34,285 nt of DNA from an uncultured Eubacteriales bacterium. GTDB lineage: Bacteria; Bacillota; Clostridia; Oscillospirales; Oscillospiraceae. A model generated the notes under the pieces. It was not told the origin of the DNA. It did not search any database and worked only from the letters and a program-made list of their open reading frames with translations. The translations under genes were made by a program, and so were the position numbers. Location of the stretch: assembly GCA_900540545.1 (NCBI GenBank), contig UQGJ01000024.1:1-34285 (forward strand), in the 5' to 3' direction. Positions 1 through 6,476 of this stretch are shown here, piece by piece. Positions within the stretch are counted from its first letter, which is position 1. The number at the start of each line of letters is the position of its first letter.

Positions 1-40
1 TTTTCTTTCGGTTCCTTTCTCAAACGAGAAAGGAACCCCC
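1..40 (-). repeat. partial copy of the interspersed repeat, cut by the window edge
   Basis: Read on the minus strand, this matches the first 40 or so bases of the repeat at 4451-4790 and 33812-34152. It includes the conserved 12-bp hairpin (GGTTCCTTTCTC, loop GTTT, GAGAAAGGAACC) and the following CGAAAGAAAA. The rest of this copy lies left of the window. It sits just downstream of the phoH stop codon, so it may also act as a 3' end hairpin for that operon. Confidence 0.8.
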
Positions 41-67
41 GCGCGGGAGCGCCCCGCGGGGAACCCC

Positions 68-1048
68 TTACTTCCGCTTCCCCTCCAAAGACTTGCGTCT
101 ATGCTCGTCCTCTTCGTAAGCCTTGATGATCCTCTGCACGATCACGTGCCGCACCACATCGGCCCCGGAGAGCTTGCAGATGGCGATGTCCTCCACCCCG
201 TTCAGCACCCGCATGGCCTCCTTCAGGCCGCTGACGGTGTCCCCGGGCAGGTCGATCTGGGTGATGTCGCCGGTGATGACGATTTTGGACCCGAAGCCCA
301 TGCGGGTCAAAAACATCTTCATCTGCTCCCGGCTGGTGTTCTGGGCCTCGTCCAGGATGATGAAGGAGTCGTCCAGGGTCCGGCCCCGCATGTAGGCCAG
401 GGGGGCCACCTCGATGTTGCCCCGCTCCAGATACTTCTGATAGGTCTCCGGCCCCAGCATCTCGAAAAGGGCGTCGTAGAGGGGCCGCAGGTAGGGGTCC
501 ACCTTGGACTGTAAATCGCCGGGGAGGAAGCCCAGCCGCTCCCCGGCCTCCACCGCCGGGCGGGTGAGGATGATGCGGTTGACCTGCCCGGACCGGAAGG
601 CGGCCACGGCGGCGGCCACGGCAAGATAGGTCTTGCCCGTGCCCGCCGGGCCGATGCCCAGGGTGATGGTGTTCTGCTTGATGGCGTCCACATACTTCTT
701 CTGGCCCAGGGTCTTGGCCTTGATGGGCTTGCCCTTGGCCGTGACGCACAGCACGTCCCGAGCCACCTCTCCGATCTTGTCCTCGTTGCCGGACTTCACC
801 AGCTCCAGGACGTACCGCACGTTCTGCTCGTTGATCTGCTCCCCCCGGGAGGACAGGGTCAGCAGCCCCTCGATGGCCTTGACCCCGTAAATGACCTCCT
901 CGCCCTCGCCGGAGACCTTCAGCTCACCGTCCCGGTTCACCACCGACACGCCCAGCTCTTTTTCAATGATTTTGATGTTCTCGTCAAAGGCCCCGAAAAT
1001 GTTCACGGCCTGCTCCATACGCTCCATGCTGATGGTCTGTTCGATCAT
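68..1048 (-). CDS. phoH: PhoH family P-loop ATPase
   Basis: A 326-residue protein of the usual PhoH-like (YbeZ) length. The Walker A motif GPAGTGKT is at residues 133-140 and the Walker B ILDEAQ at 231-236, followed by the conserved ITGDITQIDLP around 258-267. PhoH/YbeZ proteins are cytoplasmic ATPases linked to RNA metabolism and ribosome maturation, often with the RNase YbeY, whose gene usually follows and would lie left of this window. The start is supported by AAGGAAG about nine bases upstream. It is the last visible gene of a leftward run yqfC-yqfD-phoH, an order conserved in endospore formers. The molecular role of PhoH in Firmicutes is not well settled, so the family call is firm but the precise function is not. 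Confidence 0.95.
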   Translation of the reverse strand: MIEQTISMERMEQAVNIFGAFDENIKIIEKELGVSVVNRDGELKVSGEGEEVIYGVKAIEGLLTLSSRGEQINEQNVRYVLELVKSGNEDKIGEVARDVLCVTAKGKPIKAKTLGQKKYVDAIKQNTITLGIGPAGTGKTYLAVAAAVAAFRSGQVNRIILTRPAVEAGERLGFLPGDLQSKVDPYLRPLYDALFEMLGPETYQKYLERGNIEVAPLAYMRGRTLDDSFIILDEAQNTSREQMKMFLTRMGFGSKIVITGDITQIDLPGDTVSGLKEAMRVLNGVEDIAICKLSGADVVRHVIVQRIIKAYEEDEHRRKSLEGKRK

Positions 1049-1088
1049 TTGTAAACTTCCTTATCTCAAAAACGTCCCGCCGCAGCGG

Positions 1089-2342
1089 TCATTCTGCATT
1101 CTGCATTCCTGCATTCTGCATTTCCGGCACGGCGCCCACCGTCCCCTCGAAGGGCCGCTCCCGGCCGATCTGCTCCTGGCACTCGGCCAGCAGGGTCACA
1201 GTGAGCACGCCGTTGGCTTCCCTGGCGGAGAAGTCCGTATTCAGCACTTCTCCGTCCTCCCCCACCGCCTGTTCCAGGCGGGCCAGAAGCTGCCGTTCCA
1301 ACAGGTCCTGGGCCGCCGCCCCGTCCAGGGTCCAGGCCGCCGTCTCATAGGCCCGGTACTGGGTGGTCTGCACGGCCAGGGGCATCACCCGGCCGTTGGG
1401 CAGCGTCAGACAATGGGTCGAGGTTATTTTATCATACTTATCCATGGAAATGCCACTATTTCCAAAAAAATTCACCGTCCGCCCCAACAGGTTCAGGGTC
1501 AGCCGGGTGGTGGTCTCCCCGGTGTAGTCCTTGACGGCGGCCTCCAGGGGTATCTCCGCCGTCAGGGTCCGCCAGGTCCTGGCCCACACGTTGCCCCGGG
1601 CGTGGACCAGCTTCTGCCCTGCGTCCACCGTAGAATACTTGGGCTCCCTCAGGTCCATGACCCCGGAGATGACCACCTCCCCGGCCAGCACCGTGTCCCC
1701 CTCCTGGAAGTTGGCCTGCCCCTCCAGCACCTCCAGCCTGGTGATGATGCCCGTGGCATCGGAGACCACGTGGGCGGGGGTGATCTCGTCCCGCAGCTCC
1801 GGCTTGGGCAGCTTTTCCCGCACCAGCACCTCGGCCCTGGTCCCGTGTAGGTTCACCGTCATCCAGGACAGGTCCGGCAGGGCCAGCAGGGACTGCTGGC
1901 TGATTTGCCGCACCTTCAAAGACGGCCCGTAGGCCCCCACCCGCACCCCCTGCCGCTGCAGCTCCGAGAGGATGGCTGCCGTGGGCACTTTGTCGTTGCC
2001 CGACACGTCGATGGTCAGCACGAACTGGCTCAGCACGCACACCGCCGCCAGGGACAGCGCCAGCCCCAGCAGCAGGGCGTACCGCTTTCGGAACTGCCAC
2101 AGGAAGAAGGGCACCCCGGTCCGTTTCTCCGGCTTGGCCTCGCACAGGACCTTCTCCGCCAGCTCCTTCACCCGCTTGGCGTCCCGCCGGGCGAAGCGGA
2201 GGCGCAGGGTGTGGGGGTCCAGCCATTCCAGGTCCCAGAAGGCCGCCCCGTTCTGGGCGCACAGATTCAAAAACCGCTCCGGGAAGGCCCCCGTCACGGT
2301 AAAGAGGACGCTGCCCCGAAAAAAATTGATGATGAATTGCAT
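1089..2342 (-). CDS. yqfD: sporulation protein YqfD
   Basis: A 417-residue protein with the YqfD architecture: an N-terminal cytoplasmic domain of about 85 residues, one membrane segment at roughly 88-108, and a large extracytoplasmic domain. In Bacillus subtilis yqfD is expressed in the mother cell under sigma-E and is needed for efficient sporulation; the biochemical role is unknown. GGGAGGT six bases before the ATG supports the start. It follows yqfC after 83 bases that contain a palindromic repeat. The last ten residues (MQNAGMQNAE) are encoded by a short tandem repeat of the ATTCTGCATT type, so the C-terminus appears to run into a repeat that supplies the stop codon. Confidence 0.93.
   Translation of the reverse strand: MQFIINFFRGSVLFTVTGAFPERFLNLCAQNGAAFWDLEWLDPHTLRLRFARRDAKRVKELAEKVLCEAKPEKRTGVPFFLWQFRKRYALLLGLALSLAAVCVLSQFVLTIDVSGNDKVPTAAILSELQRQGVRVGAYGPSLKVRQISQQSLLALPDLSWMTVNLHGTRAEVLVREKLPKPELRDEITPAHVVSDATGIITRLEVLEGQANFQEGDTVLAGEVVISGVMDLREPKYSTVDAGQKLVHARGNVWARTWRTLTAEIPLEAAVKDYTGETTTRLTLNLLGRTVNFFGNSGISMDKYDKITSTHCLTLPNGRVMPLAVQTTQYRAYETAAWTLDGAAAQDLLERQLLARLEQAVGEDGEVLNTDFSAREANGVLTVTLLAECQEQIGRERPFEGTVGAVPEMQNAGMQNAE
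1091..1122. repeat. short tandem repeat (ATTCTGCATT type) over the yqfD 3' end
   Basis: Four near-copies of an ATTCTGCATT-like unit lie at the junction of yqfD and phoH. They encode the repetitive C-terminal tail of YqfD and overlap its stop codon. Similar short AT-richer simple repeats stand out against the GC-rich background (compare 4817-4848). Confidence 0.75.
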
Positions 2343-2380
2343 AGGTACCTCCCAAAAAGGCCGCCGCCCCGTGACATGTC

Positions 2381-2413
2381 ATTGCGAACCAGTTTTCAAA
2401 CTGGTGCGGCAAT
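2381..2413. repeat. palindromic repeat between yqfC and yqfD
   Basis: An imperfect palindrome: ATTGCG and CGGCAAT enclose ACCAGTTT-TC-AAACTGGT. It resembles the widespread ATTGCG...GCAATCCG intergenic repeats of Clostridia, and shares GCAATCCG with the palindrome at 2776-2819. No T-run follows, so it is not a classical terminator. In RNA it would form a hairpin between two co-transcribed genes. Confidence 0.7.
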
Positions 2414-2425
2414 CCGCATCCCCAC

Positions 2426-2707
2426 CTACGCCAGGTCCACCCCGGCGATGTTCCCGGAGATGCGCAGCTCTGAGGCGTTCATGGCCTTCAGCTCCAGGTG
2501 GTCCCCCCGGACCTTGACGATGAGCTTGCCGCCGCTGATGTGGATCTCCTCGCTGCCGTAGGCCAGGATGCCCTTGTGGTTCTCCATCCGCAGCTCCCGG
2601 TCCCCGGTGAGCTCCACCCGGGGCAGCCCCGCCACCACGTCGCCGGGCAAATCAAAGACCTCCGCCGTTTTCTCCAAAAGTCCCTCTCTGCGTCCCCTTT
2701 TTTCCAT
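2426..2707 (-). CDS. yqfC: sporulation protein YqfC
   Basis: A 93-residue protein of the YqfC family: a short N-terminus (MEKRGRREGLLEK), then a small beta-rich domain with RVELTGDRELRMENHKGI and a repeating hydrophobic pattern (EIHISGGKLIVKVRGDHLELKA). In B. subtilis yqfC is sigma-E dependent and adjacent to yqfD. The frame stays open upstream to 2803, but the ATG at 2707 is preferred because GGGGGG lies just before it, family members start here, and the upstream part would overlap a palindromic repeat. It follows the metallopeptidase gene, separated mainly by that repeat. Confidence 0.9.
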   Translation of the reverse strand: MEKRGRREGLLEKTAEVFDLPGDVVAGLPRVELTGDRELRMENHKGILAYGSEEIHISGGKLIVKVRGDHLELKAMNASELRISGNIAGVDLA

Positions 2708-2775
2708 GACGAGCCCCCCTGTCTGCCTATGTGTATGTGACTGCCCCCCGCCGTTTGCCTGTCCACATGGAAAAA

Positions 2776-2819
2776 GGACGGAAGAGACGGATTGCCACGG
2801 CAATCCGTCTCTCTCGTCC
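2776..2819. repeat. near-perfect 44-nt palindrome upstream of yqfC
   Basis: A 13-bp perfect stem (GAGACGGATTGCC paired with GGCAATCCGTCTC, loop AC) extended by AG/CT-type pairs and an outer GGACG/CGTCC. It ends exactly at the stop codon of the metallopeptidase gene. The GACGGATTGCC core is typical of Clostridia intergenic repeats. It would form a strong RNA hairpin between two genes of the operon, possibly tuning mRNA processing. Confidence 0.75.
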
Positions 2820-3379
2820 TATTTCTCCAGCGCATATCCCCTGAGCCGCTTCCGCTTCTCCCGCCAGTCAGGCATCAGGGCGTCCATCACCCCGTAAAAT
2901 CCGGGACCGTGGTTGGGGTGGAGGAAGTGGACCAGCTCGTGGAGGGTCACGTAGTCCCGCAGGTCCTGGGGCACCCCCGCCAGGGCCGTGTTCATCACGA
3001 TAAGCCCCTTGTTCACATGGCAGCTCCCCCACCGGGAGACCATCTTCCGCCCCTTCAGCGCCGGCTTGTTCACGCCCAACCCGGCCACCAGGGGCCACAT
3101 CCGGTCCAGAGAGGCCAAAAGCAATGGCAGGGCGGTCTCCCTGTCCGGCACCTCCAGCGGCTCCGGGCGGTCCGCCAGCCGCGCCCGCCGCCGGGCGATC
3201 CAATCGGCGTGGGCCCGGACGAAGGCGTCAGCCTCCCCCCGGCTCACCCGCCGGGATACGGACACCGCCACCCCGCCGTCGGGCCGGAGCCGCAGGTTCA
3301 TATTCTTGACGTTTTTCACCGTCAGAGTGTAGTCGATGGGCCCCATGGGGGTGTCCACCCGCCGCCGCTGCTCTACCAC
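2819..3379 (-). CDS. YgjP-like zinc metallopeptidase (M48/DUF45 family)
   Basis: A 186-residue protein with the YgjP/DUF45 (WLM-like) arrangement: an N-terminal beta-rich part ending in the conserved RWGSC at 116-120, then HELVH at 147-151 and a third ligand H157 in HPNHGPGF, all expected for zinc binding. These small cytoplasmic proteins are annotated as M48-type metallopeptidases; the natural substrate is unknown. The start is GTG, overlapping the last seven bases of the DUF2804 gene (GTGGTAG), with GGTGGAG as ribosome-binding site, so translation is probably coupled. It is not a usual partner of yqfCD, so the operon may be a local fusion of units. Confidence 0.88.
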   Translation of the reverse strand: MVEQRRRVDTPMGPIDYTLTVKNVKNMNLRLRPDGGVAVSVSRRVSRGEADAFVRAHADWIARRRARLADRPEPLEVPDRETALPLLLASLDRMWPLVAGLGVNKPALKGRKMVSRWGSCHVNKGLIVMNTALAGVPQDLRDYVTLHELVHFLHPNHGPGFYGVMDALMPDWREKRKRLRGYALEK

Positions 3380-4380
3380 TTGTTCTCCACCTGCTCCGCG
3401 AAGCCCATCAGATCCCGGACCTCCAATTTTGTCCCGTCGTCCAGCACCACGGAGCCGTTGAACCGGCCAAATACCTGGTGCTGGTCCGACTTGATGACCC
3501 CTACGCTGGTGCAGGCCGCCCGGACCAGCACCGGGGTCATGGTCAGGGCTACCCGCGCCCCGGTGAAGGCCCAGGGGTCCATCCAGTTCCGGGGCACCGA
3601 AAATGCCACATCCTCCAGCTTGTGGGCCCTGCCGTCATAAAAGAGCATGTTCTCCGTGGCCGCCGAGGTGTCCCCGAAGCCGCAGCCCAGGTTGAAGCCG
3701 AAGGGGACCCCGTCCAGCAGGCCGGAGGCGGAGGACCAGAACCAGGTGTTGTGATAGGTCCACACCCCCCGGCCCCAGTCCAGGGTGGCGAAGGAGTCCG
3801 CCCGGCTGAAGTCGTAGCGCTTCTCCCCCAGCGTGACCACGCCGTCGGCCCGCATGCAGTTGATTTTCTGGTTGTAGTAGAAGTGCCCCGGCTTGCCGAA
3901 GGGGGTGCAGATGACCATGGACTCCTCCGGCTCATCGGTGAGGATGACGTGGGCGTCCAGGGTCCGGCCGTCCTTGAAGCCCTCCATGTGGGCGGTGAGG
4001 GTGCGGTTCTTCCCGTCGGCGTGTAAGAGCAGGCCGTAGCCCCGCCCCGCCACCGCCACGTTTCCCCGCGCCGAGGTCTCCGGCAGGCCGGTGCGCCCCA
4101 TGGGGAACAGCCGCATGGGGCTTTTCGTCACCTGCCAGCCCTCGTCGAAGTCCAGCAGGGAGACGGAGTCCAGGCCCATGTAGGAGTTGTCCGCGATGGT
4201 GAGGGCCAGGGCGAAGCCCCGCCCCATGACCAGATAGTAGTCCCACTCCTTCAATCGGGCCGCCCCACCCTTGACCTTGGCGCGCTGGTACACCGGCAGC
4301 AGCCGCTTGGCGTACCCCGGCTCGGTCAAATCTCCGTTCTCATCCAACAGCGGAATCGGTTTTGTGATCTCGTGCTGCAT
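3373..4380 (-). CDS. DUF2804 domain-containing protein
   Basis: A 335-residue protein that matches DUF2804 along its whole length. It opens with HEITKPIPLLDENGDLTEPGYA and has the family's WDYYLVM, DWGRGVWTYHNTWFWSS and GFNLGCGFGD stretches. No signal peptide or membrane segment is visible. The family has no established function; the beta-rich sequence suggests a lipocalin-like or carbohydrate-active fold, which is only a guess. GGAGGG upstream of the ATG and an extended -10 promoter at 4411-4419 mark it as the first gene of the leftward operon that continues into the metallopeptidase, yqfC, yqfD and phoH. Confidence 0.88.
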   Translation of the reverse strand: MQHEITKPIPLLDENGDLTEPGYAKRLLPVYQRAKVKGGAARLKEWDYYLVMGRGFALALTIADNSYMGLDSVSLLDFDEGWQVTKSPMRLFPMGRTGLPETSARGNVAVAGRGYGLLLHADGKNRTLTAHMEGFKDGRTLDAHVILTDEPEESMVICTPFGKPGHFYYNQKINCMRADGVVTLGEKRYDFSRADSFATLDWGRGVWTYHNTWFWSSASGLLDGVPFGFNLGCGFGDTSAATENMLFYDGRAHKLEDVAFSVPRNWMDPWAFTGARVALTMTPVLVRAACTSVGVIKSDQHQVFGRFNGSVVLDDGTKLEVRDLMGFAEQVENKW

Positions 4381-4410
4381 GGCGGTCCCTCCTCGGCTCT
4401 GTTTAGGGGT

Positions 4411-4439
4411 ATTATATCATGTTTTTTGGGGGACGGGAA
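4411..4439 (-). promoter_or_regulatory. extended -10 promoter for the leftward operon
   Basis: On the minus strand TGATATAAT (4411-4419) is an extended -10 element. The -35 position (TTCCCG, 4434-4439, 17-bp spacer) is weak. It lies about 30 bases upstream of the DUF2804 start codon. Confidence 0.6.
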
Positions 4440-4450
4440 GGGCGGGCGAC

Positions 4451-4790
4451 CCCTGCCGGGGGCGTTCCTTTCTCGTTTAAGAAAGGAACCGAAAGAAAAC
4501 CAGGGGGCGGCACGGGGCTTTGACAAGCCCCTATCCGCCGCCCCCTGGACCCCGGGGAACGTCCGGGCGGCGGTAGGGGTTATGTTGGTTGGCAAGACTT
4601 AAAAGCCGTTGCAGCTCGTATCGGTCTGGCGCACGAACAACTCCGGCTGCCGCCCCTCGGCATATGACCCGGCAAAACTTGGGAGTAGTTGCGTTTTGAT
4701 GGGTGCAAACGGGCCGCCATTGGTCTATATGTTTTTGAAGCGGCTTTGTGGTCATTGGTAGTCTGCACGGGCGGCTGATAGCCGCCCGGC
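4451..4790 (+). repeat. interspersed structured repeat, copy A
   Basis: About 340 bases with no credible gene, matching 33812-34152 over nearly its full length and 1-40 in part. Parts in order: a GTTCCTTTCT/AGAAAGGAAC hairpin (about 4463-4489), CGAAAGAAAACC, a 12-bp outer stem CCAGGGGGCGGC/GCCGCCCCCTGG (4500-4547) around a second 7-bp stem, a conserved GGACCCCGGGG...GTCCGGGCGGCGG, a conserved stretch containing TTGCAGCTCGTATCGG and CGGCATATGACC, then GCCGCCATTGGTC and a final GGGCGGC/GCCGCCC hairpin. Short open frames inside it are not genes. Confidence 0.85.
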
Positions 4791-4816
4791 CCCCGTCCCG
4801 CCCCGTGGGCGACATT

Positions 4817-4848
4817 ATCAATTGTCAATTATCCATTCTCAATTCATT
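4817..4848. repeat. short AT-rich imperfect tandem repeat upstream of ylbJ
   Basis: Imperfect repeats of a TCAATT/CCATTCTCAATT type stand out in GC-rich surroundings, between repeat copy A and ylbJ. The stretch TTGTCA with 17 bases to CATTCT could serve as a weak promoter for ylbJ, but this is not convincing. Confidence 0.45.
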
Positions 4849-4899
4849 CTATTTCCCCTCCTCCCTCGCATATTCTCCTGAGACGGAGGTGAATCCCCA

Positions 4900-6087
4900 A
4901 TGTCCAAGCTGCTCTCCCGGCAGGGGGTGCGGGACCTGTTGTTGGGTCTGGCCCTGCTGCTGTCCACTCTTTGCCTCATGTTCTACCCCCAGGACGCTAT
5001 GGCGGCGGCCCGGGAGGGGCTGAAGTTGTGCTACAACGTCATCATCCCCTCCCTCTTTCCCTTCTTCGTCCTGTCCGCACTGGTGGTGGACCTGGGGCTG
5101 GCGGGGCACCTGGGGCGGGCGCTGGAGGGGGTCATGCGGCCCCTGTTCAACGTCCCCGGCGCCTGCGCCTCCGCCTTCGCCCTGGGCTTCGTGGGGGGGT
5201 ACCCCGTGGGGGCCAGGACGGCCCTCCAGCTCTACCAGGAGGGCATGTGCACCAAGACCGAGGCCGAGCGGCTCCTCTCCTTCTGCAACAACTCCGGCCC
5301 CGCCTTCATTTTGGGGGTGGTGGGGGCGGGGGTCTTCGCCAGCAGCCGGGTGGGGGTCCTCCTCTATCTGGGCCACGCCGCCGCGTCGGTCTGCGTGGGG
5401 CTGCTGTTCCGCTTCTACAAGGCCGGAAAGGGTGGGAGCCGGGAGCGCCGGGCCGCCCCCCGGTTCGAGGCAAAGCGGTTCACCACCGCCTTTACCGACG
5501 CCATCAAGAACTCCTTCCTCTCCGTGCTGAATATCTGCGCCTTTGTGGTCTTTTTCACCGTGGTCATCAAGCTGCTGTTCCTCTCCGGGGTCCTGCCGGG
5601 GCTGGCCCGGCTGCTGGGGACCCTGCTGGCCCCCCTGGGCTTTTCCCAGGCGTGGGCGGAGCGGCTGCTCACCGGGTTCCTGGAGCTGTCCTCCGGGGTG
5701 TGGACCCTGTCGGGGGCGGGGAGCATGGCGGGGCGGCTGTCCATGGCGGCCTTCATGCTGGGGTGGGCGGGCATCTCCGTCCACTGCCAGGTCCTGTCTT
5801 TCATCGGCGGCAGCGGGCTGTCCGTCAAGACCTATATCCTGGGCAAGCTCCTCCACGGGGGGCTGTCCGCCCTCTTCGTGGGGGCGTTGGCCCGGCTGTT
5901 TCCCCTCCAGGCCCCGGTGGGGGCCTATCTGGCCGAGCAGGTGGAGGGCATCGCCACCATCGACTTCTCCACCGCCCTCACCATCTCCACCGCCACCGGC
6001 GTGGTCCTGTGGCTGGCCTTTTTCGCCCTGACCGCCCTGGCGGTGCGAAAAACCAGTGGAAAAAGACGGCGGCGCGTGGTACAATAG
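4900..6087 (+). CDS. ylbJ: sporulation integral membrane protein YlbJ
   Basis: A 395-residue polytopic membrane protein of the YlbJ family (nucleoside-recognition/'Gate' fold), close to the B. subtilis length. Characteristic stretches are NVIIPSLFPFFVLS, GFVGGYPVGARTA and CNNSGPAFILG in the first half, repeated more weakly in the second half (GLVEL-type FLELSSG and SFIGGSGLS). In B. subtilis ylbJ is sigma-E dependent and needed for normal spore cortex formation; the substrate, if any, is unknown. GGAGGTGA about eight bases before the ATG supports the start. It is followed after 33 bases by a small Cys-rich gene and a shared terminator. Confidence 0.92.
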   Translation: MSKLLSRQGVRDLLLGLALLLSTLCLMFYPQDAMAAAREGLKLCYNVIIPSLFPFFVLSALVVDLGLAGHLGRALEGVMRPLFNVPGACASAFALGFVGGYPVGARTALQLYQEGMCTKTEAERLLSFCNNSGPAFILGVVGAGVFASSRVGVLLYLGHAAASVCVGLLFRFYKAGKGGSRERRAAPRFEAKRFTTAFTDAIKNSFLSVLNICAFVVFFTVVIKLLFLSGVLPGLARLLGTLLAPLGFSQAWAERLLTGFLELSSGVWTLSGAGSMAGRLSMAAFMLGWAGISVHCQVLSFIGGSGLSVKTYILGKLLHGGLSALFVGALARLFPLQAPVGAYLAEQVEGIATIDFSTALTISTATGVVLWLAFFALTALAVRKTSGKRRRRVVQ

Positions 6088-6120
6088 GGCGAATCCACAC
6101 GGAACGGGAGAGGACGCCCT

Positions 6121-6330
6121 ATGCTGTTCGAGAAAAAAATCGACCCCCGCTGCGCCTACTGCCAAAAGTGCGCCCCTTTGGACGCAGAGCGGGTCATGTG
6201 CATCAAAAAAGGGGTCGTCTCCGCCGGGGGCCACTGCCGCGCCTTCCGTTACGACCCCCTCAAGCGGGTCCCCCCCCGCCCCGCCGCCCCGGACTTCTCC
6301 CGGCTGAAAGACGAGGACTTCACCCTGTAA
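6121..6330 (+). CDS. small Cys-rich protein, probable metal binding
   Basis: A 69-residue protein with five cysteines: CAYCQKC at 11-17 (C-x2-C-x2-C), C27 and C39, in the order expected for a small zinc-ribbon or Fe-S site. The tail RYDPLKRVPP is followed by a short acidic end. No signal peptide is seen. GGGAGAGGA upstream supports the ATG. It lies 33 bases after ylbJ, and the strong terminator at 6346 follows it, so both are probably one transcript, although TGGAAA-17-TACAAT across the ylbJ stop codon could be its own promoter. Short conserved proteins of this kind occur in Oscillospiraceae; no function is known to me. Confidence 0.75.
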   Translation: MLFEKKIDPRCAYCQKCAPLDAERVMCIKKGVVSAGGHCRAFRYDPLKRVPPRPAAPDFSRLKDEDFTL

Positions 6331-6345
6331 TGGAACAAAGCATCC

Positions 6346-6394
6346 GCCGCCCCGGCGAGGTCACCAGACCTGGCCGGGGCGGCTTTTTCGTTTT
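6346..6394 (+). terminator. intrinsic terminator after ylbJ and the Cys-rich gene
   Basis: An 11-bp stem GCCGCCCCGGC/GCCGGGGCGGC at 6346-6356 and 6373-6383, with an inner AGGTC-ACCA-GACCT, followed by TTTTTCGTTTT. Confidence 0.92.
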
Positions 6395-6408
6395 ATAATA
6401 AATGATTA

Positions 6409-6436
6409 TTGCAAATAAATAATTTCGTGCTATAAT
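6409..6436 (+). promoter_or_regulatory. sigma-A type promoter for the SLH protein gene
   Basis: TTGCAA (6409-6414), 16-bp spacer, TATAAT (6431-6436), about 40 bases before the start codon and directly after the preceding terminator. Confidence 0.75.
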
Positions 6437-6476
6437 ACAACTATCCCACCACCCAATATGTAAGGAGAGAAGAGAC

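Noticed and set aside
2731..2737. CATACAC on the minus strand before yqfC as a sigma-E -10 element
   Set aside because: The -10 matches only in part and no KMATATT-like -35 lies about 14 bases upstream, although yqfC is sigma-E controlled in B. subtilis.
4326..4828. Short open frames inside repeat copy A, e.g. one containing FSFGSFLKRERNAPG
   Set aside because: The same peptide-like string arises from the other repeat copy; it is encoded by a structured repeat and has no ribosome-binding context. Such predictions are common spurious proteins.
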